Source: Nitrospira_D sp019636945
GTDB taxonomy: Bacteria; Nitrospirota; Nitrospiria; Nitrospirales; Nitrospiraceae
Assembly (NCBI RefSeq): GCF_047338595.1
Contig: NZ_JBLFBO010000002.1
Span: forward strand, 248,001-312,000
Length of the DNA stretch: 64,000 nucleotides
Reading direction: 5' to 3'
The notes below the pieces were generated by a model, which did no database searches, had not been told where the DNA came from, and was given only the letters and a program-made list of their open reading frames with translations. A program made the translations under genes and the position numbers. Each line of letters opens with the position of its first letter. Positions within the stretch are counted from its first letter, which is position 1. Of this stretch, positions 42,067 through 50,440 are shown one piece after another.

Positions 42067-42936
42067 ATGAAAAACGGGTTTTTCCGCGGACACGGGCTGG
42101 GAAACGATTATATCGTGATGGACCCCAAGGAACTGACCTTCAAACTCTCGCCCAAGAACATCAAAGCGGTCTGTGACCGCAATTGGGGACTGGGCAGCGA
42201 CGGGATCCTGGCCCTGGTTCCCTCAAAAAAGGCAGACTTTGGGCTGCGCATCTTTAACCCAGACGGCAGCGAAGCAGAAAAGTCAGGGAATGGACTGCGT
42301 ATTTTCGCTCGCTACCTCCATGCAACCGGGAGGACCAAGAAGAAACACTTCACGGTCGATACGAAAGGTGGGCAAGTGACAATTGCATTGCACGTAGACC
42401 GGCATGGCGATGCGGCAGCTGCAACCGTTGAGATGGGAACCGCCACCTTCAAGCCTGATGCGCTCCCCTGCTCATTGGACGTGCCCGAATTGATTCAACA
42501 ACCGATTGAAGCGGCCGGAACTCCACTGACTTTTACCGGTGTGAGCGTCGGAAACCCCCATTGCGTTGTCTTCAAGCCGGCGGAAGGATCCTGGTCGCGC
42601 GAAGAGCTCTTGACACTTGGGCCGGCCCTTGAAAACCACACGCTGTTTCCCAAACGAACGAACGTTCAACTGGCCGTTCCAACCGGACCAAAAGAAATCT
42701 TCATTCTGATTTGGGAACGTGGAGCCGGGGAGACACAGGCCTCCGGTTCATCATCCTGCGCGGCAGCGAGCGTAGCGGTACGTCTCGGACTGGTAAAGAG
42801 CCCTGTGACAGTGAAGATGCCGGGAGGTACGTTGAATATCGAGGTGGCCTCTGACTTTAGCCTCACCATGAAGGGTCCAGTGGCGGAAGTGGCTCGAGGA
42901 ACGTTGAGCCCGTCATTCGTGAGAACGCTGCGATGA
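42067..42936 (+). CDS. dapF: Diaminopimelate epimerase homologue, both catalytic Cys replaced by Ser
   Basis: 289 residues with the DapF fold signatures GHGLGNDYIVMD (N-terminus), FNPDGSEAEKSGNGLRIF (about 64-81), GVSVGNPHCVVF and ERGAGETQASGSSSC (about 217-231). In standard DapF the two acid/base residues are cysteines in CGNG and ACGTG; here they are Ser 73 (codon TCA) and Ser 226 (codon TCC). All else in the active site looks intact. It may be a serine-based variant, an epimerase for another substrate, or inactive. The usual role would be making meso-diaminopimelate for lysine and peptidoglycan. Strong Shine-Dalgarno GGAGGAG before the ATG. Confidence 0.85.
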   Translation: MKNGFFRGHGLGNDYIVMDPKELTFKLSPKNIKAVCDRNWGLGSDGILALVPSKKADFGLRIFNPDGSEAEKSGNGLRIFARYLHATGRTKKKHFTVDTKGGQVTIALHVDRHGDAAAATVEMGTATFKPDALPCSLDVPELIQQPIEAAGTPLTFTGVSVGNPHCVVFKPAEGSWSREELLTLGPALENHTLFPKRTNVQLAVPTGPKEIFILIWERGAGETQASGSSSCAAASVAVRLGLVKSPVTVKMPGGTLNIEVASDFSLTMKGPVAEVARGTLSPSFVRTLR

Positions 42937-42938
42937 AC

Positions 42939-43498
42939 GAGTCAAAGGTCATTGGTCAATAGTCATTGGTCATTCGAAAACAGATGGCGCCTGCAAGAAC
43001 ATTCCAAGATCTCGAGGTATGGAAGCTCGGCAGATCGCTCCGCAGAAAGCTCTATGAGGTCGCCAAAACCTTACCGGCAGAGGAGCACTACAATTTTGCT
43101 GGGCAAATAAGAGCGGCGGCCATTTCACTCACGGCAAATCTCGCGGAGGGCTTTGGGCGGTTTCACTACAAAGAAAACGCACAGTTCTGTCGGATTGCTC
43201 GTGGTTCTGCCTGCGAGGTCCAGGACCATCTGCTCACCTGCCTCGATGAGGGGTATATTCCCCCTACCCTGCACCAAGAATTGAACCGGGAACTGACAAC
43301 GTTCTTACGAACACTGAACGCCTATATCAAAGCCATAGGCTCTCCAAAGGCACCCCCCAAGACGCAATAGCCTCATTGCCTCTTGAACTGTACGCTGTAA
43401 AATGAGGGCATGTGCTCTTGTCTTTCTGTTAATGACCATTGACCAATGTCTGTACCCATCCCCATTGACTAATGACTCGTGACCGATGACTACTGACT
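42939..43498. repeat. Heptad-repeat element R7 carrying a gene in its loop
   Basis: Left arm GAGTCAA, AGGTCAT, TGGTCAA, TAGTCAT, TGGTCAT (42939-42973). Right arm TTAATGA, CCATTGA, CCAATGT (43429-43449) and ATTGACT, AATGACT, CGTGACC, GATGACT, ACTGACT (43464-43498), the two blocks in the same 7-nt phase. The arms are complementary. The element begins 2 bp after the dapF stop and reaches into the uvrC start codon. The loop holds the four-helix-bundle gene and a CCTCATT/AATGAGG hairpin just after it. Confidence 0.75.
42984..43370 (+). CDS. Four-helix-bundle protein (23S rRNA IVS / S23 family)
   Basis: 128 residues, all helical. The family pattern is clear: FQDLEVWKLGRSLRRKLYEVAK (helix 1, about 6-27), FAGQIRAAAISLTANLAEGFGR (about 38-59), NAQFCRIARGSACEVQDHLLTCLDEGY (about 65-91) and a last helix to about residue 117. 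Related proteins are encoded in intervening sequences of 23S rRNA in Leptospira and Coxiella and resemble the Avd accessory proteins of diversity-generating retroelements. There is no reverse transcriptase or rRNA gene here. ATG 42984 is 10 bp after the last left-arm heptad. Biochemical function unknown. Confidence 0.85.
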   Translation: MAPARTFQDLEVWKLGRSLRRKLYEVAKTLPAEEHYNFAGQIRAAAISLTANLAEGFGRFHYKENAQFCRIARGSACEVQDHLLTCLDEGYIPPTLHQELNRELTTFLRTLNAYIKAIGSPKAPPKTQ

Positions 43499-45312
43499 TT
43501 CAATCCAAACTCGCGCATCTCCCCGATCAACCCGGCGTCTACCTATTCAAGAACGAACAACGGGACATCATTTATATCGGGAAAGCCGCAGTCCTCGCCG
43601 ACCGGGTCCGATCGTATTTCCAGAAGAGTGCCGACCATAGCCCCAAGACCAGTCTGCTCGTCAGTCAGGTAGCCGATCTGGAAACGATGGTGACTCGATC
43701 AGAGCTCGAAGCGCTGATTCTCGAAAGCAACCTGGTCAAGCGCCACAAGCCCCGCTTCAACGTCGTGTTGCGGGACGACAAACAGTACCCCTATGTGCGG
43801 CTACCGATTAAGGATGACTTTCCTCGACTGTCGATCGTGCGCCGTGTGCAAAAAGACGGAGCGCTCTACTATGGACCCTATACTCCGGCGAACGCCCTGC
43901 GAGAGACGTTGAAAGTCATCAAGCACGTCTTTCCGCTCGCCACCTGCACGATCGACATCGATGGCACCGCCGACCGCGCCTGTATCGAGTTTGAAATCAA
44001 ACGATGCATGGCACCTTGCACGGGGAATCAGTCGAAAACCGAGTATCATCAGATCGTCAAGCAAGTCCGTCAGTTTTTGGAAGGCCGAGACCACGAGTTG
44101 CTGGACGATCTTCGGGCACGCATGGAGGCCGCAGCGGACCGGGAGGAATTCGAGGAAGCCGCACGGTTACGCGATCGCCTTTTTAAGATCGAACGGATGC
44201 TGGAGAAGCAACGGATCACGCAGACCTCAGCCGCTGATCAAGATGTGATCGGCCTCTCCAGGCAAGGCGCAGCCGTCGATCTCCAAATTCTGTTCGTGCG
44301 CAGCGGCCTGCTCATCGGTCGGAAAGATTTCTTCTGGCCTCAGTCGGCTGAGGCGTCGGACGAGGAGCTTGTCCGCTCAGCCATTGAACAATTCTATAAC
44401 AAGGATGGGCAACCCCCGAGAGAGCTGCTCATCCCGACCGACCTCGAAGACGCGGTACTGATTCAGCAATGGCTGTCCGAGAAGCGAGGCGAATCAGTTC
44501 GTGTCTGCTCGCCGGAGCGAGGCACCAAACATCAACTTGTCCTCTTGGCCGAGGAGAATGCGGCTTCGGCAGTGGCTAATCATTTACGTGACGAAGAACG
44601 TGACCGGCAAGCCGGTGAGGAACTGAAGCGGATGCTGCGGCTGGATCAGCCCCCACGTCGCATTGAAGGATTCGACATCTCTAATACGATGGGGAACCAA
44701 TCGGTCGCATCGATGGTCGTCTGGGAAGACGGGCAGATGAAGAATGCCGACTATCGGCGGTTCAAGATCCAAACCGTCGTGGGCGCCAACGACTTTGCCA
44801 GCATGAAGGAAGTGGTCACACGTCGCTACGGCGGAGCCGATGGTGAGCCTGGTCGAACGATGGAGAACCTGGCCCAACCCGATCTGATTCTCATCGACGG
44901 CGGATTGGGTCAGCTGGCGGCGGCGCTCGAGGGACTCAAAGCAGTTGGGCAACAGGGCGTACCGATCCTCGGATTGGCCAAGGCCCGTGGCGATAAGGAA
45001 GAGCGTGTGTTTCTGGCTGGGAGGAAAAATCCCATCGCGCTCAAGCCGCAATCTCCCTCCACCCACCTGCTCCAACGCATCCGCGATGAAGCCCATCGCT
45101 TCGCAATCACGTTCCATCGGAAGCTGCGCGGCAAAGCGCTCGTCGGCTCCAAACTCGATCAAGTCATCGGAATCGGGGAGCTACGACGCGATCGACTGTT
45201 GAAGCGATTCGGCAGTCTTGAACAATTGGCTTCAGCCAGCGATGAGGCTCTGCGGGAGGCTGGGCTAAATATGGAAACCGTTGTGAATCTCCGCAAAGTG
45301 CTCGGCAGTTGA
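43486..45312 (+). CDS. uvrC: Excinuclease ABC subunit C
   Basis: 608 residues. N-terminal GIY-YIG nuclease domain (GVYLFKNEQRDIIYIGKA, about 18-35), UVR motif (about 205-240, REEFEEAARLRDRLFKIE), the RNase H-like second nuclease domain (EGFDISNTMGNQSVASMVV, about 393-411, and LILIDGGLGQL about 465) and tandem helix-hairpin-helix at the end. It makes the dual incisions in nucleotide excision repair. The start codon lies in the right arm of heptad element R7, so the first residues (TTDFQ) are repeat-derived. Converges on the FadL-type gene with 23 bp between. Confidence 0.97.
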   Translation: MTTDFQSKLAHLPDQPGVYLFKNEQRDIIYIGKAAVLADRVRSYFQKSADHSPKTSLLVSQVADLETMVTRSELEALILESNLVKRHKPRFNVVLRDDKQYPYVRLPIKDDFPRLSIVRRVQKDGALYYGPYTPANALRETLKVIKHVFPLATCTIDIDGTADRACIEFEIKRCMAPCTGNQSKTEYHQIVKQVRQFLEGRDHELLDDLRARMEAAADREEFEEAARLRDRLFKIERMLEKQRITQTSAADQDVIGLSRQGAAVDLQILFVRSGLLIGRKDFFWPQSAEASDEELVRSAIEQFYNKDGQPPRELLIPTDLEDAVLIQQWLSEKRGESVRVCSPERGTKHQLVLLAEENAASAVANHLRDEERDRQAGEELKRMLRLDQPPRRIEGFDISNTMGNQSVASMVVWEDGQMKNADYRRFKIQTVVGANDFASMKEVVTRRYGGADGEPGRTMENLAQPDLILIDGGLGQLAAALEGLKAVGQQGVPILGLAKARGDKEERVFLAGRKNPIALKPQSPSTHLLQRIRDEAHRFAITFHRKLRGKALVGSKLDQVIGIGELRRDRLLKRFGSLEQLASASDEALREAGLNMETVVNLRKVLGS

Positions 45313-45335
45313 TCGTATCTGTTCTGTGCTGCTTC

Positions 45336-46709
45336 CTAGAAGAGATACCGGAAACTGAATGTTCCCAGGTGCACAAACGCGTGGTAGGTCCCGTCCACGG
45401 TCGGATTCAAATTACCGACGACGGATTTTGAGTCATAAAACCATTCCTGATACGCCAGATCGAGTCCAATCCCTTTTGGCCACAAGCCGGACTTGCCACT
45501 GCACGGGATCAGACCCAGAAATCGTCCATCCCCCTGACAGAGAAATCCAACTCCCAGCGACAGCATGTTGGACGACAATGAAATCCCTGCAGGATTAAAC
45601 GTCCGATCGGGAACAGGATCCTCAGTGCGCGTATACCCAGACCGAACTGCGACCTCCCAGTTGGGTAACCAGTGTGGATGCAGCCATTTATACTCAGTGC
45701 CGATCGCAATCACCGGCACGTTTTTCAACTGTTGAGGCTGAGGGATCGTCACCCCGGTGGACAATCGCGTATCAAGATGCCTCAACAAACTCCAGCCCAC
45801 ATATTCGACATCCAACTCCACTTTCCACTCTCTTTCGCGAGTACGGACCGGCCAGAACGCGACGGCTCCGGTAAAAATCTGAGGCAATACAAGATCGGTA
45901 GAGGCATCAGCTACTTTTGCACCGTTCACGAGAAGCGCCCCGTTCAGAGGTACCACGGCCTGGCTACGGTAAACCAATCCGATGGACAAAATCGGTTGCC
46001 TGTCCCCATTTCTCAGGGGAGTCACGAGCAGGCTGGCCGTGACACCAGCTCCAGTTCCTTTGCCGTTTAGCTCTATGGAGTCACCGGCTGGAATGCCTAA
46101 AGCTCCGGCACTGATTTGCCTCTGTTCTACATGTCCCTCGCCTAGAAAACTCGCGAAGGTGTAGATATCAGCACTCACGCCTACAGACAGGTATTCATTA
46201 ACTTTGTATGCGATCGTGGGCTTGATATTGATTAACGGAAGTGCCACCGAAGTCACGGCCGTATTAAACGGTCCGTCGACCGGATAGCGAGTGTTCAAAC
46301 CAAATGGCGAGGTGACCCCGACTCCAACGGTCACCGACGAGAGCATGGAGACGCCCATGGCCCCCAGGTTTGCACTCAGATAAAAGTTGCTCGGTGGAGG
46401 CCAGCTCACACTGCCATTTAAATCACCACGGCTCTCAAGACCTGTCGGACTCGTGAACTTGACCGATCCTCCGACCGCATTGAACCCCCATACACTTTGA
46501 ATCCCTTCAACCTGAGTCAGCCCCGCCGGATTGTAATGCATGGCGGAAGGGTCATCAGCCTGCGCTGCGAATGCATTCCCCTGCCCCGCCGCACGTGCGC
46601 CTTGAGGTTGAAAACGAAATGACTGCGCATTGCCATCTGTCGGTACGACAAGCGCCAGTGCGCAGACTGCCAAGATGCTATTCATACACCAGATATGATA
46701 CGCACGCAT
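45336..46709 (-). CDS. FadL/TodX-type outer-membrane transporter
   Basis: About 457 residues. A signal peptide ends near GNAQS and is followed by the family start FRFQPQGARAAGQGNAFAAQADDPSAMHYNPAGLTQ (about 30-65, with the NPAGL motif), then about 14 beta strands and a terminal aromatic (FSFRYLF). FadL proteins bring long-chain fatty acids or other hydrophobic molecules across the outer membrane; here acyl-homoserine lactones made by the nearby LuxI could be a cargo, which is speculation. Start set at ATG 46709 (ATG 46685 also possible). Divergent from luxR. Confidence 0.88.
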   Translation of the reverse strand: MRAYHIWCMNSILAVCALALVVPTDGNAQSFRFQPQGARAAGQGNAFAAQADDPSAMHYNPAGLTQVEGIQSVWGFNAVGGSVKFTSPTGLESRGDLNGSVSWPPPSNFYLSANLGAMGVSMLSSVTVGVGVTSPFGLNTRYPVDGPFNTAVTSVALPLINIKPTIAYKVNEYLSVGVSADIYTFASFLGEGHVEQRQISAGALGIPAGDSIELNGKGTGAGVTASLLVTPLRNGDRQPILSIGLVYRSQAVVPLNGALLVNGAKVADASTDLVLPQIFTGAVAFWPVRTREREWKVELDVEYVGWSLLRHLDTRLSTGVTIPQPQQLKNVPVIAIGTEYKWLHPHWLPNWEVAVRSGYTRTEDPVPDRTFNPAGISLSSNMLSLGVGFLCQGDGRFLGLIPCSGKSGLWPKGIGLDLAYQEWFYDSKSVVGNLNPTVDGTYHAFVHLGTFSFRYLF

Positions 46710-46938
46710 ATGTGCCGTCAGGATTCGAGGAAGCACCGTTGCAACACATGAAGAATCAGCCATCTCGCCCCTGGTGATGCCTTCCCCCAATGAGGATAGT
46801 AAGCCTCGCTTGCCTTACCGAGGTAGGGACAATAGGCCCTATCTCTTTTCCCTCTATGTCGCCCTTGTGCTTCTCTTCACGTTCGGGCTACATTACGCAC
46901 ACCTGCTTATACTCCCTACAGCCCAGGAGACTCACCCT

Positions 46939-47757
46939 ATGGCACATGCACAAGCTCCGTTGTCCTTTCCACGCAGTACATTCGACAGCCTTTCCAATTC
47001 TGAATGTCAGAACGTCATCGAGATTCTGCATTATGTTACGCATGCTGAGACCCCTGAGCACGTACGAGATGTCCTTGTTCGATTCCAGAACTATTTCTCG
47101 TTCACGAAGGCCTTAGGAGGACTGGTTCGGCTCGGACCCAACCGGACATTTGCGGGGTTCGGGAATGTGGTCAATGCGAGTTATCCAGACGAATGGTTAT
47201 ATATGTACTGGAAAAACGGATTTGCCGATGTCGATCCGGTGTTCCAGTCCGCCTTAAAATCCCCCGGCACTCAGCATTGGCAAACGACCTACCAGAACAT
47301 GTCTTCTGAGAAAGAACAGGAGTTCATTTCCACGGCCCGCCAATTCGGTCTATGTGACGGGATCACCACCGGCTCGGTTGATCAGGCCTGTGGGGTTGCT
47401 ACGTTCTGTTCGTTTGCCAGCGAACAATCGCTTGATGCCAAACGATTGGTTCCACTAGTGGAGTACTTGGGCTATTATATTCATTTGGCCCTTCTGAGAA
47501 CCGCACCAAAATCGATACCCTCAACAGAGCGATGCGTCAAAGAGCTTTCGTCCCGAGAGGTGACGATCCTCAACTGGATGAAAAACGGGAAGACGAATTG
47601 GGAGATCGGAAAGATCCTAGGAGTCACTGAGCGAACCGTGCGGTTCCACATCGAGAGTATTTTCTCGAAGCTCCAGGTGACGTCCCGTTCTCAGGCTGTC
47701 GCAACTGCAATTGAACATGGTCTTCCAGCGCTTCATGGTCTGCCATCGGCCATGTAG
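46939..47757 (+). CDS. LuxR-family regulator with autoinducer-binding domain
   Basis: About 272 residues. The N-terminal domain (about 20-180) has the autoinducer pocket pattern YPDEWLYMYWKNGFADVDPVF, with the conserved Tyr/Trp and Asp, and FGLCDGITTG. The C-terminal HTH (about 200-262) is LSSREVTILNWMKNGKTNWEIGKILGVTERTVRFHI. It should bind an acyl-homoserine lactone and control transcription. Start set at ATG 46939 with AGGAGA 8 nt upstream; in-frame upstream codons would add a hydrophobic segment not found in the family. It faces the luxI-type gene with a shared terminator. Confidence 0.9.
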   Translation: MAHAQAPLSFPRSTFDSLSNSECQNVIEILHYVTHAETPEHVRDVLVRFQNYFSFTKALGGLVRLGPNRTFAGFGNVVNASYPDEWLYMYWKNGFADVDPVFQSALKSPGTQHWQTTYQNMSSEKEQEFISTARQFGLCDGITTGSVDQACGVATFCSFASEQSLDAKRLVPLVEYLGYYIHLALLRTAPKSIPSTERCVKELSSREVTILNWMKNGKTNWEIGKILGVTERTVRFHIESIFSKLQVTSRSQAVATAIEHGLPALHGLPSAM

Positions 47758-47771
47758 GCATCTCTTTGTGT

Positions 47772-47820
47772 CCTGGCAGGAAATAGGCTTGCTCAGTGTA
47801 TCCTGCCAGGCTCTGTTTTG
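47772..47820. terminator. Bidirectional terminator between luxR and luxI
   Basis: Perfect 10-bp inverted repeat CCTGGCAGGA (47772-47781) and TCCTGCCAGG (47801-47810) with a 19-nt loop, followed by CTCTGTTTTG. It lies between the two convergent genes and could stop transcription in both directions. Confidence 0.7.
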
Positions 47821-47821
47821 A

Positions 47822-48568
47822 TTAGGCTGCACGCACGAGTTGTCGATCTTCTGCGGATTCACCGTATTCCTCCAAATCATTCTCTGTCCGGGATGGCTTC
47901 TGTGCCGTACCCAAGCCTGGTGTGGTCGTCGTGAGCCACTCAAGCATGCCGGGATGAGCCGTTTCCGCTTGAAGACGAAACTCATCCAGATCCAACAAGC
48001 CGCCGATGGACAGTGCGTGAGCTGGTGGCAATGCCACTGCTTCTCCAATGGCACGACATGGCCATCCCATTCGCTGCACAACCTTTAACAGCCTTTGTTC
48101 CACCACCATATATGTGTACCGAACCTCATGCTGAAGGCACCATTGATACATACCTTTAAAAACCGTTTTGATAAGCCGAGCCGAAAGCCCGCGGTCGGCA
48201 ATCCCCGGATCAATCGCCAGTCTGGTGATCTCAGCCGTATCGGTTGCTTTGCGAACCTGATGCCGGCCCACTAGACAGGCACTGAATTCGCTCTCCAGCA
48301 TGAATGGGACCGGCGCATGAGTCATGCGAACTAATCCGAGCAAATCTTTTCTGCTGTTAAAGACCCCGATCGACGTACTCCACGTATCGTAGACATCTGC
48401 TTCGAGTCGGTTTGCCTTCTCTGGGACCCACTTCAGCCGTTCGGCAAAAACACGATGTCGCAATTGATACGCTTGGATCATCTCGTCCTTTGTCTCAATT
48501 GTTTTCACGAAAAGGTCTCCCTCAGCGAATACGATGTTGTGTACTGCTCGATCGGCTAGAACAGTCAT
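47822..48568 (-). CDS. LuxI-family acyl-homoserine lactone synthase
   Basis: About 248 residues. Key residues of the autoinducer synthase fold are visible: Arg, Phe and Trp in YQLRHRVFAERLKWVP (about 30-45), two Asp in EADVYDTWST (about 53-62), the Arg in LGLVRMTHAPVPFML and the Glu and Arg in TAEITRLAID (about 113-122). It uses SAM and an acyl donor to make the signal. The C-terminal about 40 residues extend beyond the usual length. Start at ATG 48568 with GGAG 6 nt upstream. A lux-box-like palindrome lies 95 bp upstream. Confidence 0.9.
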   Translation of the reverse strand: MTVLADRAVHNIVFAEGDLFVKTIETKDEMIQAYQLRHRVFAERLKWVPEKANRLEADVYDTWSTSIGVFNSRKDLLGLVRMTHAPVPFMLESEFSACLVGRHQVRKATDTAEITRLAIDPGIADRGLSARLIKTVFKGMYQWCLQHEVRYTYMVVEQRLLKVVQRMGWPCRAIGEAVALPPAHALSIGGLLDLDEFRLQAETAHPGMLEWLTTTTPGLGTAQKPSRTENDLEEYGESAEDRQLVRAA

Positions 48569-48662
48569 GGATGGCTCCTTTGGGACTAATCTGTTTGCTT
48601 TCCGAAGTAGGGCTAATTGCCCACTGAAGGAGGCGGATGGTTTCATCTCTGGAGGCAGACGT

Positions 48663-48684
48663 CACCTGGCGGACCCGCCAGGTG
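48663..48684. promoter_or_regulatory. Lux-box-like palindrome
   Basis: Perfect inverted repeat with 10-bp arms CACCTGGCGG and CCGCCAGGTG and 2 bp between. The inner 20 bp has the ACCTG-N10-CAGGT ends of the classical lux box. It sits in the divergent gap, 95 bp before the luxI-type start and 99 bp before the histidine kinase start, so the LuxR protein could control either or both. Confidence 0.65.
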
Positions 48685-48782
48685 CTTTCTGCGGTCTGAA
48701 GGTGTAAATCTTCACGTCAGTGCGCCATGGGTAACAACGCAAACAACACGGCACTGTCAGTGGTGACTTACAAGGAGGGGTT

Positions 48783-49586
48783 GTGACCGAACACAGAACT
48801 CAGTTCCAACTGTTGAAAGGTGGGCTCCTGACTTCGTCGACGCTCTCACAGGCCAATTCTCTTCGCCCGTCTCGCAGTTCCTTCGGGATGAATGAATTAG
48901 AACCCTGCGCGGGAGAATTGACGACCGTGTTCAAGGCAAGAGAGCGACGCTTACACCAGCTCTTGGAAGATCGCTCCCGTCTCGGGCGCGACTTGCACGA
49001 CTGTATCTTGCAATCACTGTATGCCCTTGGACTCACCATTGAATCCTCTTATAGACTTAGGCATACTAGTGATGTGGAACACTATTCTTCTCATGTGACC
49101 ATCGTTGAACAAGTCAATCAGCTCATTCATGAGGTCCGCGGTATGATCCGCGAATTGGAGTCAGATACCGTACGGGAATTTGATTTATCCTCGGAACTTA
49201 CTACGCTCAGGACGACGTATGCACAAACAGGACGCCTGGATGTGAGGTTAGATCTTCAGCGCCACGCCATCGAGGTGCTCACGCATGAAGAAGAACGAGA
49301 AATTCTCAATATCGTTCGTGAGGCCCTCAGCAACTGTGCCCGCCATGCCCATGCCACCCAGGCCGCGGTCTCAATTCGCATGAAGGACACACGAGTCCGA
49401 GTCAGTATCCAAGACGACGGGATAGGCTTTGCGCCGGCTCCTGGACCGTCACGTGGGTACGGACTGACCAATATGGAGACACGTGCCAAGAAACTCGGGG
49501 GGACGTTACATGTTCAGTCGAAGATCGGAAAAGGTACGCAGATCACGGCAGAATTTTCATTGGAACCCTTACTGACATCTATATGA
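48783..49586 (+). CDS. NarL-type sensor histidine kinase, soluble
   Basis: 267 residues. HisKA_3 phosphoacceptor region with the H-box SRLGRDLHDCILQSLYALGL (His about 75) and a HATPase domain with EALSNCARHAHAT (N box about 185), DDGIGFAP (about 222) and GYGLTNMETRAKKLGG. No membrane helix or sensing domain apart from about 60 unassigned N-terminal residues. GTG start behind GGAGGGG. It overlaps the response regulator start by 4 bp, so they are a pair. The lux-box-like site upstream could place it under quorum control. Confidence 0.92.
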   Translation: MTEHRTQFQLLKGGLLTSSTLSQANSLRPSRSSFGMNELEPCAGELTTVFKARERRLHQLLEDRSRLGRDLHDCILQSLYALGLTIESSYRLRHTSDVEHYSSHVTIVEQVNQLIHEVRGMIRELESDTVREFDLSSELTTLRTTYAQTGRLDVRLDLQRHAIEVLTHEEEREILNIVREALSNCARHAHATQAAVSIRMKDTRVRVSIQDDGIGFAPAPGPSRGYGLTNMETRAKKLGGTLHVQSKIGKGTQITAEFSLEPLLTSI

Positions 49587-50263
49587 AACAACCACAAACC
49601 AGTATCGTACTTATCGACGATCATGAGATGGTCCGCAGGGGACTGCGCGCCCTGCTTCACCTTGAAGCAGATCTCGCCATCGTGGGCGAAGCGGCAACGG
49701 TCGCCAGCGGTGTGGGCCTCGTCGAGCGGTTGACGCCTCAGATGGTGTTGCTCGATGTGAAACTTCCTGACGCGACGGTCACTGAGGCCATCCGCCGCTT
49801 GCTGACCGTATCACCCAAACTACGAATTCTGATTCTCACAAGTTATGCTGAAGACACGACCGTCATGGCTGCTGTCCAGAACGGCGCCCATGGCTATGTA
49901 CTGAAAGACGTTCGCATGGATGACCTGATTCGGGCCATTCGCACAGTCGCCTCGGGTCAGGGCTATCTTGATCCACGCGTGACACAGCAGGCGCTGCATT
50001 GGATTCGGACCAGCTCGCACTTGGGAGTCACTTCACAAGGCGTCTCTCGGCTTTCTCCACAGGAACGCTTAATCCTGCCGCTTTTGGCGGAAGGCAAGAC
50101 CAACAAGGAAATTGCCGTCCAACTGCGGCTGAGCGACAAGACCATCAAGAACTACCTGGCGAATATTTTCGACAAGCTCCATGTGAAACGACGTACCGAA
50201 GCCGTGGCCTGGTTCATGAAGGAATCGCATATGCCTAATGTGAGCCACAGCCCGAAACTCTGA
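49583..50263 (+). CDS. NarL/FixJ-type response regulator
   Basis: 226 residues. Receiver domain (about 8-120) with acidic pocket DDHEMVRRGL and phospho-Asp in MVLLDVKLPD (about 57), Thr and Lys at LILTSYAED and GYVLKDV. LuxR-type HTH at about 155-215 (LSPQERLILPLLAEGKTNKEIAVQLRLSDKTIKNYLANIF). Coupled to the kinase at 48783 through an ATGA overlap. Confidence 0.95.
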   Translation: MKQPQTSIVLIDDHEMVRRGLRALLHLEADLAIVGEAATVASGVGLVERLTPQMVLLDVKLPDATVTEAIRRLLTVSPKLRILILTSYAEDTTVMAAVQNGAHGYVLKDVRMDDLIRAIRTVASGQGYLDPRVTQQALHWIRTSSHLGVTSQGVSRLSPQERLILPLLAEGKTNKEIAVQLRLSDKTIKNYLANIFDKLHVKRRTEAVAWFMKESHMPNVSHSPKL

Positions 50264-50440
50264 CGTTCCTGCGACCGGCGGCGTTCTCTCGTTCACCTCT
50301 CATTGCGGGCACCTCTGCCTCCATCCCCCTCTAGTTTTGTCTGATCACCGGATCCTATACTATCCTCCGCTTTCTGTGGCCTTTGATTGCAACATGACTG
50401 ACACCAGGACTGCGTCCGGACTACCCAGAGGTTTCTATTC

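Noticed and set aside
42966..43370. Diversity-generating retroelement, because the four-helix-bundle protein resembles Avd
   Set aside because: No reverse transcriptase, template repeat or variable repeat is present nearby.
23086..43498. CRISPR-like arrays in the spacers with repeated words
   Set aside because: Units are 7-8 nt, contiguous, degenerate and inverted; there are no spacers or direct repeats of CRISPR size and no cas genes.
46774..46938. N-terminal extension of the LuxR protein with a membrane segment
   Set aside because: The strong ribosome site before ATG 46939 and normal family length favour the shorter protein.
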